Source of the DNA: Daphnia pulex
Lineage: Eukaryota; Arthropoda; Branchiopoda; Diplostraca; Daphniidae
Direction: 5' to 3'
Length of the DNA stretch: 64,000 nt
NCBI RefSeq assembly: GCF_021134715.1
Contig: NC_060027.1
Location: 2,232,001-2,296,000, forward strand
The notes under the pieces are model-generated. The model worked only from the letters and a program-made list of their open reading frames with translations, was not told where the DNA came from and searched no databases. Positions 1 to 11,310 of the stretch are shown here, one piece after another. Within the stretch, counting starts at the first letter, position 1, and every line of letters begins with the position of its first letter. A program made the translations under genes and the position numbers.

Positions 1-852
1 CACGCCCAAAAAAAAGTTGTTTTTCAAAAAACACACAGGGAATTTCTTTTTTATTTTCTCTCTCTCTACCCCTTGTCGGGATGAGCTTCCAAAGGAGCCG
101 AGAGCAATCAGCGAGAGTGGATTATACTGCACGTTGGTATCAAGCTTCTGGTAACACTACCAGTTGTGATGATATTAAATAACCTAGGCCAACCACAAAT
201 TAACATTTTCTTGTCAATCTTCTCTCCATTTCAAGGCCCTTGTTTGATATGTCCGACCTAATCAGAGATGATCCGTGCGGTTCACCACAAGACACGAAAA
301 AGAAGCCCCGGTTTTAATTTCCTAAAAGTCGGCCAAACCAAAATAAAGTTTCAGTTTCTTTCAATCTGATCACGAAACAAAAACACAAAACAAAAAAGTA
401 TGTGGTTTCTTTTTATCTCGGAGAATGCGCAACGGAGAGCTGTAAATAGTAACTCTCTGGATAACACAGAGAGTCTAGAGAAACATTCTATTTTCCCCAT
501 CAGCTGTGCATTGTGTTGTGTATAGGGGCTGCGTGTGTAGATATCGCAGCGGCGGTTGATATTTGATCATTGCCGAAATTCTTTCGCTTCTTGAGATATT
601 TCTCTTGTTCATCATTCGATGGCGCCTCTTTCAACTCGAAAAAACTAGTCGACGACGAGGAGGAGGTGCATCCAGCCGCGGCGAGAAAAGAAGACTGAGA
701 CTTTTTTTCTCTGTGTGTTTGTTTCGGCGTGTGGTGTAGAGGACTCCCGCCCCACCCACCTCCTCTCTAGAACTCCCGCGGGCAGCTCTCTCTAGTCTCT
801 CCCACTGTCGCCTCTTCTTCCCCCCCTTCGTGTTGTGTGAAAGGTTTGGCTG
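1..852. other. Upstream non-coding region
   Basis: I see no supportable coding exon here. The stretch is AT-rich, with pyrimidine runs and short poly-A and poly-T tracts. It lies directly upstream of the initiator/DPE promoter and so probably holds proximal regulatory sequence of the coiled-coil gene. Confidence 0.5.
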
Positions 853-886
853 TCAGTCGAGTTAAGAGTAGCGGAGCGTACGGTCA
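853..886 (+). promoter_or_regulatory. Inr + DPE core promoter of the MTUS1-like gene
   Basis: A perfect arthropod initiator, TCAGTC, occupies 853-858 and puts +1 on the A at 855. The pentamer GGTCA at 882-886 fits the downstream promoter element consensus RGWYV and begins exactly at +28, the spacing that Inr/DPE promoters require. I saw no TATA box 25-35 bp upstream. The predicted 5' UTR runs from 855 to the start codon near 1042. The motifs and spacing are visible directly; their use as a start site is inferred. Confidence 0.55.
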
Positions 887-1041
887 CACGGAAAAAAATT
901 CAAATAAAAAAAAAGTTCGTGATTTGTTTTTTTTTTTTGGCGGGAGTGACCAATTTCGTGAATTTAAAAAAAAAAGGTGGGGGGGAGTTGTACATGTGCG
1001 TGTATTTGAGACGTGATTTCAATCCTCTCCGATGTGACTCG

Positions 1042-4000
1042 ATGTCCGTTGACGTGTCCAACCTCGCCATCATGAGCAGTGGAATAGGCAACAACAACCA
1101 CAACAACAACAATCATCACCTGCAGCGGATGATTATCGCCAAACCGACCCAGCATCATTATTTGCTCCTGGTTCGGCTTCCAGCGCCGGCTCTCATCCAG
1201 CAGAGGTGCTGCTCATTCCGCCAAGGTAAACCCTTGCGTCAACTCCTTATTATTGCGTTACGTAGACTACCTGACGAGAAGGAAACGGTTGAGCAATTTT
1301 AGCCAACCGTTTGGCGACCCGGGAAATCGAATGAAATCTCCATACGCAATAGAGAGAGAGAGATAGAATGTCTCATCAAATTGCCCTCAAAAGGGCATCA
1401 GATGTTGTCTGGCCCTGCTGCTGCTACCTGGAGACCCTGGAACTTGTTTCACAATGTGAACAAGAGTGTGACTTGAATGCTCAAACGATTTGACTCGCTA
1501 TCAAGTCTATGAAATGATATCAAAAGAAACTAAAACGGCACTCGTCTATTATCAAACTCCGTCCTAATGTAACGATGATCGAAAAAAGAACTTTTTTTTG
1601 AACGCGGGACTGAATTTCCTGTGTCTACCTGTGAGTCTCTTAGACTTTTTGCGATGCCACTGGCCTCGTGACACGATAGAGTCGTCGGCCAAAAAAACAA
1701 AAACAAATTGACATTTGCACGCAGGTAGAAAGAAGAAGAAGAAGAAAAAAAAAACGAATTTTGTGTTTAAGTGCTGGCTTTTTTATAGTTGTGGGTTCGA
1801 CGGCTCGTTGAATTTGCGCCAGTCTATAAAATAGGGGAAGGTGCTGCTCGAATCAGACCGCGAAAACGGTCGCTCTGCTGGCCCGATTTAGGAATAGAAG
1901 TTGGAAAAATGTGTATCGACAAAAGACGGTTGCGGTCACAGAGCTTGCTTTGTTTAGCTACACAGTAGTTGAGCCTTCTTCTTTTTGTTTTTGTTTTCTT
2001 CGACACCGGTTGTCTCTCACCTGCGGTGCGCACCCAAAGTTGAAAGCAATTGAACCCAATTTCGATTGGGAATGATTTTCTTTGATAGCTTTAGCTCTAG
2101 TAAAAGAATAAAATAAAATAAAAACACACTTGTCTAAAAAAGTGGCGTATATTGAATTTCTCTCCTTATCTAACTATCTCAAGGCTGGCCAGCTGTATTT
2201 ATATGCTCGCCATCTTTGTTTAGAAATATTCCAAACATTCGCCCCTTTTTCCTTTTGGTTGTCTTGTTGTTCACCGCCCAGATGAAATATCCTCCACCGA
2301 ATTCTCGTTTGCCATGTGGCAAAGGTTAGACGCAATTTGTTATAGGCCCGCCCGCCAGCAGTCACATTGTGTAGGGCTATACACAGTAGATTTCTGCATA
2401 TCACTCGTATACGTGTGTGAGGCTCCAGTCGTTGTCCATGTACGGCTTATAATTGCAGCTCGCAGCCGGACCTCGGCGGTTGGACTTTTCTGAAAAAGAC
2501 TGATGACTCGCTAGAGCTCCGCCAATAACTCACCAACTGCGCTCTAGGACTCTGTTGATTTTGTGTGTGTGTCCTGGGCTTCTCTTTTTTTTATTTGAAA
2601 TTTTTAGACGCAAAGACACACACACACACACACACAAAGTTGTTTTGAAAGAAACTCGACGACGGGATTTTTAAGCGGTTGAAAATACAGGACCTAAAGT
2701 CCGCACCAAATAAAACCGGCCCCCAAATAAAAGACTCTAACCCTTTTCTTTTTTTGGTTAATAAAAGAAGAAAGACAAAATTCTTGTTTGTTGAATTTTA
2801 TAAGAATCAACGGGTGGTGGTGGTGGATGGTGGTGGTGTATAGCGCTTAAGAGCTGGTTATCACGCGTCCAACATCACGGTGTATTCCCGTTTTTTTTTT
2901 TATCTTCTTTTTATTTTTAAATTTCATTTAGAATTCTCTGAAAAAAGTCTTTGGAGAGAAGAAATCAACAAACAGTTGGAGAGTCAAATACATACACAAC
3001 CAAAAGAATAAAAATAAAAAAAGAGTGGTAACTCGACGAGAGAGATATCCTATCCTATAGAAGACTTTTCGGCTTCTGTTTCGTTTCAATGTCCGTAATC
3101 CTGGATGGCTTTTTTAGTTTAAAAAGAATCCCATCCGGGGCGGATGACGTCAAACTCTTTTTTCTTCTCTTTTCTTCCTTCGCTTGGAATCATTAAGCGG
3201 GAATTTTGCACGCAAACGTGATGATAAATAAAAGAAGAAGAAGAAGATGGTATTAAAAACAAGACATCAAAAGCTACCAACCAGCGCAGAGATTGCGCGC
3301 AAGTTTGTGTATTTATAGAAGAGGAAAGGGAAAACCAAATTCCGGCGAGCTGCGCTAATTTCAAAAATAAAAGCGCGCGTGAATGCTCCCATTGCTCCTG
3401 CTTTCTTTGAAGATTCACGCCGAGTTCAACGTCCAACGTTGTTGAATTTGGGCGACACATTCGTGAATGAATGTCGAATGACGAGCGAGAAAAATAATTT
3501 TGTTGTCCAGGCCGAAAAGAAGAAAACGGCAGGTGGTGGGCAGCGCCAGGAAAAAAAAATTTTAAAAAGATAAATTTTCTCGTTTCTTTTTGATCAGAAG
3601 GTTGTTGTTGTTGTTGTTGTTGCGTAGTAGAAAGTCGAGGACGGCCCAACAACGTGACGAGAATGGCAAGAAGCTGTTAGATGGGGAATGCGGCGTCTGG
3701 GCATGTGGAGGGGGGCCTATTGGCGTCGCACCTTGTACGTACCTGTACCTGTGCCTTGTGTGTGTGTGTGTCTGTGTTGGTCTATTCCATCTCTTCTACA
3801 CTAGTATTTTTCGCCAATTCAAAGCTTCTCTATAGAACGTCAGAGCCCCGAAGAAGAAAAGAAAAACAATTGGTTCGTCCTTGATGCCATTTTCTTGCCA
3901 CCAGCCATTCTATTTTGTTTTTTTCCCATTTTTGAGATGTAATAATAATATTCTTCTCTTTTGATGATGTAAAAAAGAATGAAAAGATGTAAATGTACAG

Positions 4001-7000
4001 ACGAGATAATTTATGCGGCCCGTTAAGAAAAGCCGAGGGACGGGACCGTATAGACCCCGAAAGAAACAAAAGTGTGAGGCACTGTGAACTGCTGGACCTC
4101 GAAAACCATTTTTGGGAATGACTAAATGTGTTTTTCTTCTTCTTTTACCCAATTTGCGCATCCTATCGTATATAAATCCCAACTCGTTCCAGTCCCATCC
4201 AACCGGCTTGTAGAACCCGGAGAAAACAAAAACGAGCCAATCAATTGCGTACTAGGGAATCTCAGCCTAGAAACACAAACGCGATGATCACATTCCCCCA
4301 ACTATTTGTGAATGCAGCAGCAGAGTCTCAATTTAATATCATATTTGGAACAACTGAAAACCTACATGCGCATTGTGTCACGCCGGATTTTTTTATTATT
4401 TGTCTCTACCAAAAAGAGAAAAACAAAAAAAACTAAACTAATGAGAGACCTCGTTTCTTATTTCGTACCATATGCTGCTGCTGCTGCTGGTACTGGTGGT
4501 GGTGGTTGGATCTAATATCAGGTCGACTCATCCACCATCTGTTTTCAATATTTTTGGGGTTTGTTTCATTTTATTAATACAAACAGAAACAAAAAAAGGA
4601 AGTTCTCTTCTTCTTCATTTTTCTCTCTTAAAAGATTTCCGTGTCGAGGTGGCGAGGGGAATAATAATAATTTAAAAAAAAAAAACTAGCAACTCACGCG
4701 GGAGTCGTCTAGGCTATTTCAACCACCGGCAACAATCAGCACGTTCCCGCAGGAAGTAGGTGTGTGTGTGTGTGTATTTTTCCAACCTATTCTTCCTTTT
4801 TGAATTTCAATAGAATAGGGAAACAACAGTATACTACACTGGAAAAAAGAAAGAAATATCCATAGAGCTCCCAATGTACTGTACATCTACCGATTTCTAT
4901 TCTCTACCGACGTCTGATTATTCATCACGTATACAGTGGGAGGGGTGGTGGTGGCACCTGTATATAATGCAGACACACACCTCGGTGTGTGTGTTATGAT
5001 GGTAGGAGGCCCATCAGTCACGTCGAATTTGCCCACATGTTGAAACACACACTGGCTGGATAGAACCCCCTACGTATACAGCATCTCTTTCTATCTGATC
5101 GTGTGTGAATCAGATGAATTAGCATACACACTAGTCTTCCCCTTGACTTCGTGTGAGGTATAGAGTAATTATTATTTTTTGAAAAAAGTTCATCACCCGG
5201 AACTGTCTGGCTCATTTCTGGCCGATTTCCAGCTCCCAAACTAAAAATGCTTCAAAGATAATCTTTCTCAATTAAACCAGGGGAAAAAACATTTCTTGGG
5301 GTTCACTGTTCCCGCAAGGGTTTTCCGACTTTTTGTTTCATTGTCTCTCCAACGTCATAAAGAATGAAAAGGTGCAAATCTACAATAAAAGAAAAGAGAG
5401 TTCCTCAAACTTTTGTTGTTGTTCAGAAGAAGAAGAAATGAGGTTTTCGAGTCCATAAAGCTTTTTGTTTGTTTCCCACAGCTCAGTTTTTTTTTTAAAT
5501 AAAAGAAAGAAAAACACAGAAAAGAATGTCTTGGATGTTTACATAGGGGACGGACGCCCGTGGGCTTCGTCGAGAGAATCGGAGCTCGCCAAAAGATGAA
5601 AGTGAACGGAGCGCACGCATACGCCGTCATTTTGCGGCTGATTGGACCTGATTGACAGCTCCATCCGACTTCATTTGTCTTTGACCGCCCAGTTTTGCGT
5701 ACCCTACACCAGCAGACAACCTGCCGATAAAAACAACTTGTTTTATGCCTAGACAAACTAATACTATACACAACTTGCCAAGGAGATCGAGTTTTGTACA
5801 AAATCCCTCGAGCCAAGCCGTGGCCCAGTTATTTTTTTGTGTGTTCCAGTCGGGACCATTAAAAATAAAAAAAAATGTCCCTTTCCGTCTTTCTTCTTCT
5901 TCGCCTTCGACGACCATTTTTAGAAACAAATCCTAAAAAATAAGAAGAAAAAGATAAACCCAAAGACGATGTGTTGTTACTATATAGTCACTTCCGCTAT
6001 CGTATAGGGCTACAACATCGTAGGTTCGATAGTCATTCGTTTTGATTTCATTTTGGTATGCAGCAACAACTGGTGATGCAAGTCGCCTTGATCGGGTCTC
6101 TCCTAAATATGGTTAGACCAAACTCTGCATACAACCGGCCTCCTCCCCCCTTTTTTTCAAAATGTTATTTTTTCTTCCTTCTTTTGTTTGGTTGTTGTGG
6201 AACAATTCGAAGGCGATAGATTTTTGGATAATATCACAAGAATCTCAATAACGATGTGGGCCAGCAAGAGACTCGACCTGAATCTTTTTTTCCAGTTATC
6301 TCTTTCTCTACGCTGTGTGTGTGGATGTTTATGACGTCCTATAGGATTAGAAGACAACAACATTAAGGGCTCTAATGTTTTGTTGACTGACTCGTTCCAA
6401 ACTGATTCCATTGGGAAAACAATTTCGAAAGTGTTTTTCGCACCCACGACCTTTTTTCAGACGGAAATTTTGAACAGACACTCAGTAGAAGACGGGGTGC
6501 TATCAGGTGGGCGGTGACTATTCTTGGCCGGCCTCGAAACCAAAAAAATCGCGCATCATCTCTTGTGAGAGAGAGAGCCAAGTGGCTGTTGCCCGTTTGG
6601 CTTTGCTGGAAAACGGAACTAGCGGAAAAAAGAAAAAGTCTGTTCTGACGAAATTGTCTTCATGTTTCCTTGGCATGATCTCCACCGTTGGAGGGAACAC
6701 TCGTGTGTGTGTGTGGGTCCGCTAGCTCTTTGGTTGCCCAGTTGATAGTTGGAAACTGGAGGCCATTCGAGGCTGGTCGTTTGATTGCGGTGGGCTGTGT
6801 GTTTGCTGTGCGTGTTTTTCTCTCTTCTTGTTTGTTTGTATTTCTTCGTTGGCCGGCAGCAGCTGCTGGTGTCTCCCGAACTTGTGAACGCTGTTTCTTC
6901 AATCTTCTGATTTTTTCGCGTGTGTCTGCGAGAAATTTCGGTTTCTTCGTCGGCACCTTTTTGATTGGTGCCGACCCGAGAGAACTGGACATAAATAACA

Positions 7001-9754
7001 TCAAAGAGTTGAGCTGTTTTGGCCCAGCGCACTCGCATTTGCATTTTCTCTCGTCTCTTGTGTGTTGTGTGTTGTGTGTTTGTCGTTCAACTGGCTGGTC
7101 CGCATGGATTTGTTGATCCTGTGTTTAATAGCCGTCGCCATCATGTCCATCTTGTTGTTCGCATTCGGGTCCTGGAAATCGCTCAGGCCCAGGACCATCG
7201 CCCCAGGTTGGTTGGAACCTTTCGCCTAGCTCCTAAATCGAAACGATCGATCGATTCTCCTTCCCTATTGTTTTTTTCTGTTTGTTCTTAGACTTTTTTT
7301 TGTATTCCTTATCTGGAAGAAATGGACGATGATTGAATCATCTTGATAACTCGACAAATCAATTTCTCTTTTTTTTTTCTTTCTTGCGTGTGTCGTTTGT
7401 CTAGCGGATCAAGCCGTCATCGTCGAGTTGCGCAATCAGATCCACTTGCTGAAGAACCAACATCACGACCAACTGGAACAGCTCAACCGTGAACGTAAGT
7501 GCATACATATATATAAAACACTAACCAAATTATAGAGTGTGTCTAGCTCTCTCTCTCTTTTCCACTTGACACAATTCCAACGCTCATGACCGTCGGTGTT
7601 TCAGTTTTTAGTTTTGTTTCGCTTCATTCACTCACTCTCTCTCTCTTGAATAGTTTCGACAGTCAGCGACAAGTTGCAGAAAGAAATGACGATCGCTCTT
7701 GCCGAAAAGGAAAACCAATTCCAGCAACAGGTTAGTTGTTGTTGCTGATCTTTTATTCGATGTTTTAAAACTAAATTCCTTAAACGGAACATTCTCGATT
7801 TGGGTTTGATTTTTGTATTCCAGTTGGAGGCCAAAGAAGCGGCCTGGCGAGCCGAGTGGACGGCCAGGATGGTGGAGGAGCGGGCCGAGCTGGAGCGCCA
7901 ACTATGCGAAGAGCGGGCGGCTAGAGCCGAGGCGGCCGAAGCGGCCGTGGCCGTCGTGTCCGAGGAGCGGAGAATTTGGCAGCAGAAAATGGACATCCTT
8001 TTAGAGAAGAAGCGCAACCTGCTGGCCGAAAAGGAGAGGCTCGACAAGAACATCCGACAGGAAGTCGACAACCAAGTCCAGGTACCAACCAACCAAACAA
8101 TAAAATAAGAAAAATGAAAAACCCCATTATCTTGCGTCATCGTTGCGCGCTGCTTATATAGGGTCTCTATCTTTTACCTTCGACCACTTTTCTAGTTCAA
8201 TCAGTTACAAAAGTCCAAAACGCCGCTGGCCATTTGTTTGAAATGTCCTTTTTTGGGGGGGTTTTTAGTTTTACTCTTTTTTATCAGTTAAAGTGTGTTC
8301 TTTGTTTTGTTTTGTTCGACAATTACCTCTGGCGCGGTTGTTTTAAACTGTCAATGAACCGTAAGTCATTCTGTTTTATTTTTTACCCTGGACACACAAC
8401 AAACGAACAACAGGCGACCGTGTACGAGTACAAGAAACTACAAAAGGAGACGACGTCGCTGCAGGCCGTCTGCGATCTTCGGGGTGAAGAAGTGCGGACA
8501 TTACGCAACGACCTCGCCAAGGTAAAGACAAAAACCCACTCGGCTCGTCTGAATTGTTTACATTTTTAAAACGAATTGCAGGTGACCAGCGCAGCCAATG
8601 AAGTGCCTCATCTGCGGGAGCGGATTAACACACTGGGCAACACGGTGGAAGATCTCAAAGCCCAGCTGGAACAGAAAATCAGCGAAGAAAGGTAATCATT
8701 TAAATACAACGTCAATCAATAAGGGAAATTGTGTGGTGAACATTTGTTGTTTCTCTGTTGTAACCACCAACCAACAACAGGCGGTTGCAATCGGAAGTCA
8801 AGAGGTTGGAGTCGAGTCACAAGGAGGAGTCACTGACGGTCCAGCGGCTCTCCATGCAGAACGAGCAGCTCTGGTACAAACTCCAATCGTTGCAGAGGCG
8901 TCCATCGCCCACCCACACACAGAACGGTACGACGTCATGATTAGTATTATGACTCATTCGCCATTAAATTTATGGAATGGGGGGAAACGGTTTCGGTCTA
9001 ATTCATTTCGACGTGGTTGTTTATTAACGAATTTCATATCGGTTACCCCCTTATTCGGCAGACTGCGATCGAACGAGTCCAACTAAAGGCCACCACGCTC
9101 AGTCGTCGCCGTTTAATTCGACGCCGTCGGAAACGCCCAAGCTCAACCGGAGGGGCCTGCCCTCGCCCAATTTAAGGTAATTTGCATATACCGTTTTTTG
9201 AGCTGTAAAATGGTTAATACCGCGCTGACTAATTGTTGGGGGGAAATGATGAAATTTTTTAATCGCACAGTCCGATTATATCGGAGAGCGGGACGGGAGA
9301 GAACAACAACAACAGCATCACCAGTTTGACGCCGGACGGCACCGGTGGCCAGGTGAAGAGGCGTCGCGACGCCGTGGTCAGCAATGGCAGCGGAAAGGGT
9401 CGAGCGGCGTCGGCATTGAGCGACGTCGACGACGTTTTCAGTCCCAACACGACGACGACGACGACGGATGCGACGATGGGCGACTCGACGCCGCCGGAAT
9501 TGGCGTCGTCGGGAGATGACGACGCCGAGTCGCCGACGGTCCGCGATTTCACCAAGAAAAACGACTCGGTTTCCTACGTCCTGGAACTGGGCGGCGAACA
9601 TTCGCCGTCGTCCATCTGCGGCGGCATCTCGCCACTGAGCGCCCCCTACGCCCTCCTGACGCCCGGCTCGCCCTGGACGTCGCGACGGAGTAGCGGGCTG
9701 GTTCGCTCGGCCAGCCTCCGCTACCCGCACCGGCCCTACAACGCCCACCACTGA
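1042..9754 (+). CDS. MTUS1/ATIP-like coiled-coil microtubule-associated protein
   Basis: The nine-exon model is 1042-1225, 7405-7494, 7654-7730, 7824-8081, 8414-8521, 8582-8691, 8781-8926, 9062-9176 and 9271-9754 (TGA). All junctions are GT-AG and all phases agree, giving 523 residues. Residues about 62-300 are a long Glu/Arg/Lys/Gln-rich coiled coil. It ends in RLSMQNEQLWYKLQ, which matches the RLSMENEELLWKL signature near the C-terminus of vertebrate MTUS1/ATIP proteins, and is followed, as in that family, by a Ser/Pro-rich tail. Family members bind microtubules and AT2-type receptors; a microtubule role is inferred here. The start is uncertain: in-frame ATGs also lie at 994 and 1072. The first intron is 6.2 kb and may hide further exons. 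The N-terminal exon is Asn/His-rich and shows no conserved domain. Confidence 0.72.
1226..7103 (+). other. Long first intron of the MTUS1-like gene
   Basis: I found no exon here with both splice sites and a coding frame. The sequence is rich in poly-A/T runs, GT/CA microsatellites (for example near 2615-2637, 3755-3775 and 4760-4775) and GAA/TTC tracts. Open stretches on either strand have biased, low-complexity translations and no family features. The region may hold enhancers or the promoter of the alternative first exon at 7104. Confidence 0.45.
7104..7206 (+). CDS. Alternative first exon with transmembrane anchor (MTUS1-like gene)
   Basis: An ATG at 7104 opens a 34-codon exon beginning MDLLILCLIAVAIMSILLF, about 18 hydrophobic residues, followed by a basic stretch (SWKSLRPR). 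It ends in phase 1 at 7206 before a GT. The exon at 7405 starts with the two bases that complete a phase-1 codon, and the main first exon (1042-1225) also ends in phase 1 with G. Either exon would therefore splice in frame to the same coiled coil and create the same GCG codon. This gives a predicted 496-residue isoform with an N-terminal signal anchor. The donor (gttggt) is weaker than the main one. A chance ORF is the alternative. Confidence 0.45.
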
Positions 9755-11310
9755 AACGAAACCAACAGCAGAGCTTGATTGTTATTATCTGAAAGAGAAT
9801 TCAACTCATTCAAATGAGGAGAAAGCACTCGAAACGCCTATTCGAATCAACCGGGAAAACTAAACATTTTTAAAAACCGATAAATTGCGGACGAGTATTA
9901 ATTTAGGAATTCAATTTTTCTTTTTTCACCGGTGCGGATGGTTCCGGTTGCGTTTTTGAGGAGAGAAAGAGACGATTAAAATATTTTGTTTTTAAATGCT
10001 GAAAAACATTCCGTGAAAAATACCAAAACGATTTCAATCAGGAAGGTGCCAAAAAAGTACGTTCAAAACGATCCATCACTTTTGGGATTTAATATGCAAA
10101 TTTTAGCGGGTTATACAAAACAACCACAACCAAAATCGTGAGGATACTAAAAGACAGAAGAAGAAGAAGAAAAAAAACAACAAATTGAAAACCAGCTGAT
10201 TTCGCGATCGCGCCTACGTCATCCTTATTTTTCTGTTTTTTTTTTCGTAACACACACATTGATCAATGATTCGATCACTGGATTCTTTTTTTTTAAACCA
10301 CGCAATAATGAATAATCGATCGACATTTTTTTTTACTATAATCACATAGCGAAGTAAACACACACACACACCTATTATAAATACTATACACAGACATGCA
10401 TTTACTATTTTTGATTTTGTTTTTTGTTTGAGGACTGCGAGCGAGATGAATTGAGCGAGTGCCATTATTTTTTTTGAAAGGAATGTTCATGTTATACCAC
10501 AAACAATGATGACGTCATCTTTTTTTTCTTTATTCACGAAACACACACAAAAAACATTTGTAGTCCGTCCATTTTTTTTTTCGAACGTTGTGTTGTTCTC
10601 TTGTTTGTCATCCCCCTACCCCACATTTCTGTTATATTCAAATTTCACATAAAACACAAATCCCGGTGACGTGTTTTTTTTTTATTTTTTTAAATTTTCT
10701 GGTTTGGTTTTATTATATACATGAAAATATATTTGTCTCGTCATTTTTTTTTTATTTTGTGCGGTTGAAAAGAAAAAATGAAAACAAAACAAATCTGGGT
10801 GGGATAAAGTGGAAAAAAAAAAATCGCCTGAAACATTTTTAGTCTGTCACTGTCCACGGTAATATCAACAATTCTATATATTATATATATAAATTTATGT
10901 ATGTAAACAATACACAAAAGTATTTGGTCAAGAAAAAAAGGCAAAGAAATCTTGTTTTGTTTGTTTTCCACTTTTCTCTCGACAATTCAAAATTATTCCG
11001 CGGGTAGAAAAAGCGCCGAGTCAAAATCAACACTGGCGCCTAATTTCCGTATTTGGTGGCCACTCCCTCTGGCGGAACGAACCGCTGAAAAAAAGAATCG
11101 GTCGTTTTTATCTAGTGGAAAAACGAACGTCGGAATCGTTTTGATGGCCGACATCTTCTCGTAGAATTCAAAATTTGAGAAACAATTAAGTGAGCTTTAA
11201 CAAACTCGACACCACCAACATTTCCATCATATTTGACTGCCATTTAAATCTTAATTCATCCCATTAAAACGTATTGAAAGTGTAGCTGACACACCACCGT
11301 CAATCAGCCG
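9755..11310 (+). other. 3' UTR and intergenic region
   Basis: After the stop codon at 9752-9754 the sequence is strongly T/A-rich with many homopolymer runs and no credible exon. It probably holds a long 3' UTR; I could not fix the poly-A site. A motif resembling a CTCF core (reverse complement CCGCCAGAGGGAG) lies at 11062-11074, between this gene and the next candidate transcript. Confidence 0.4.
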
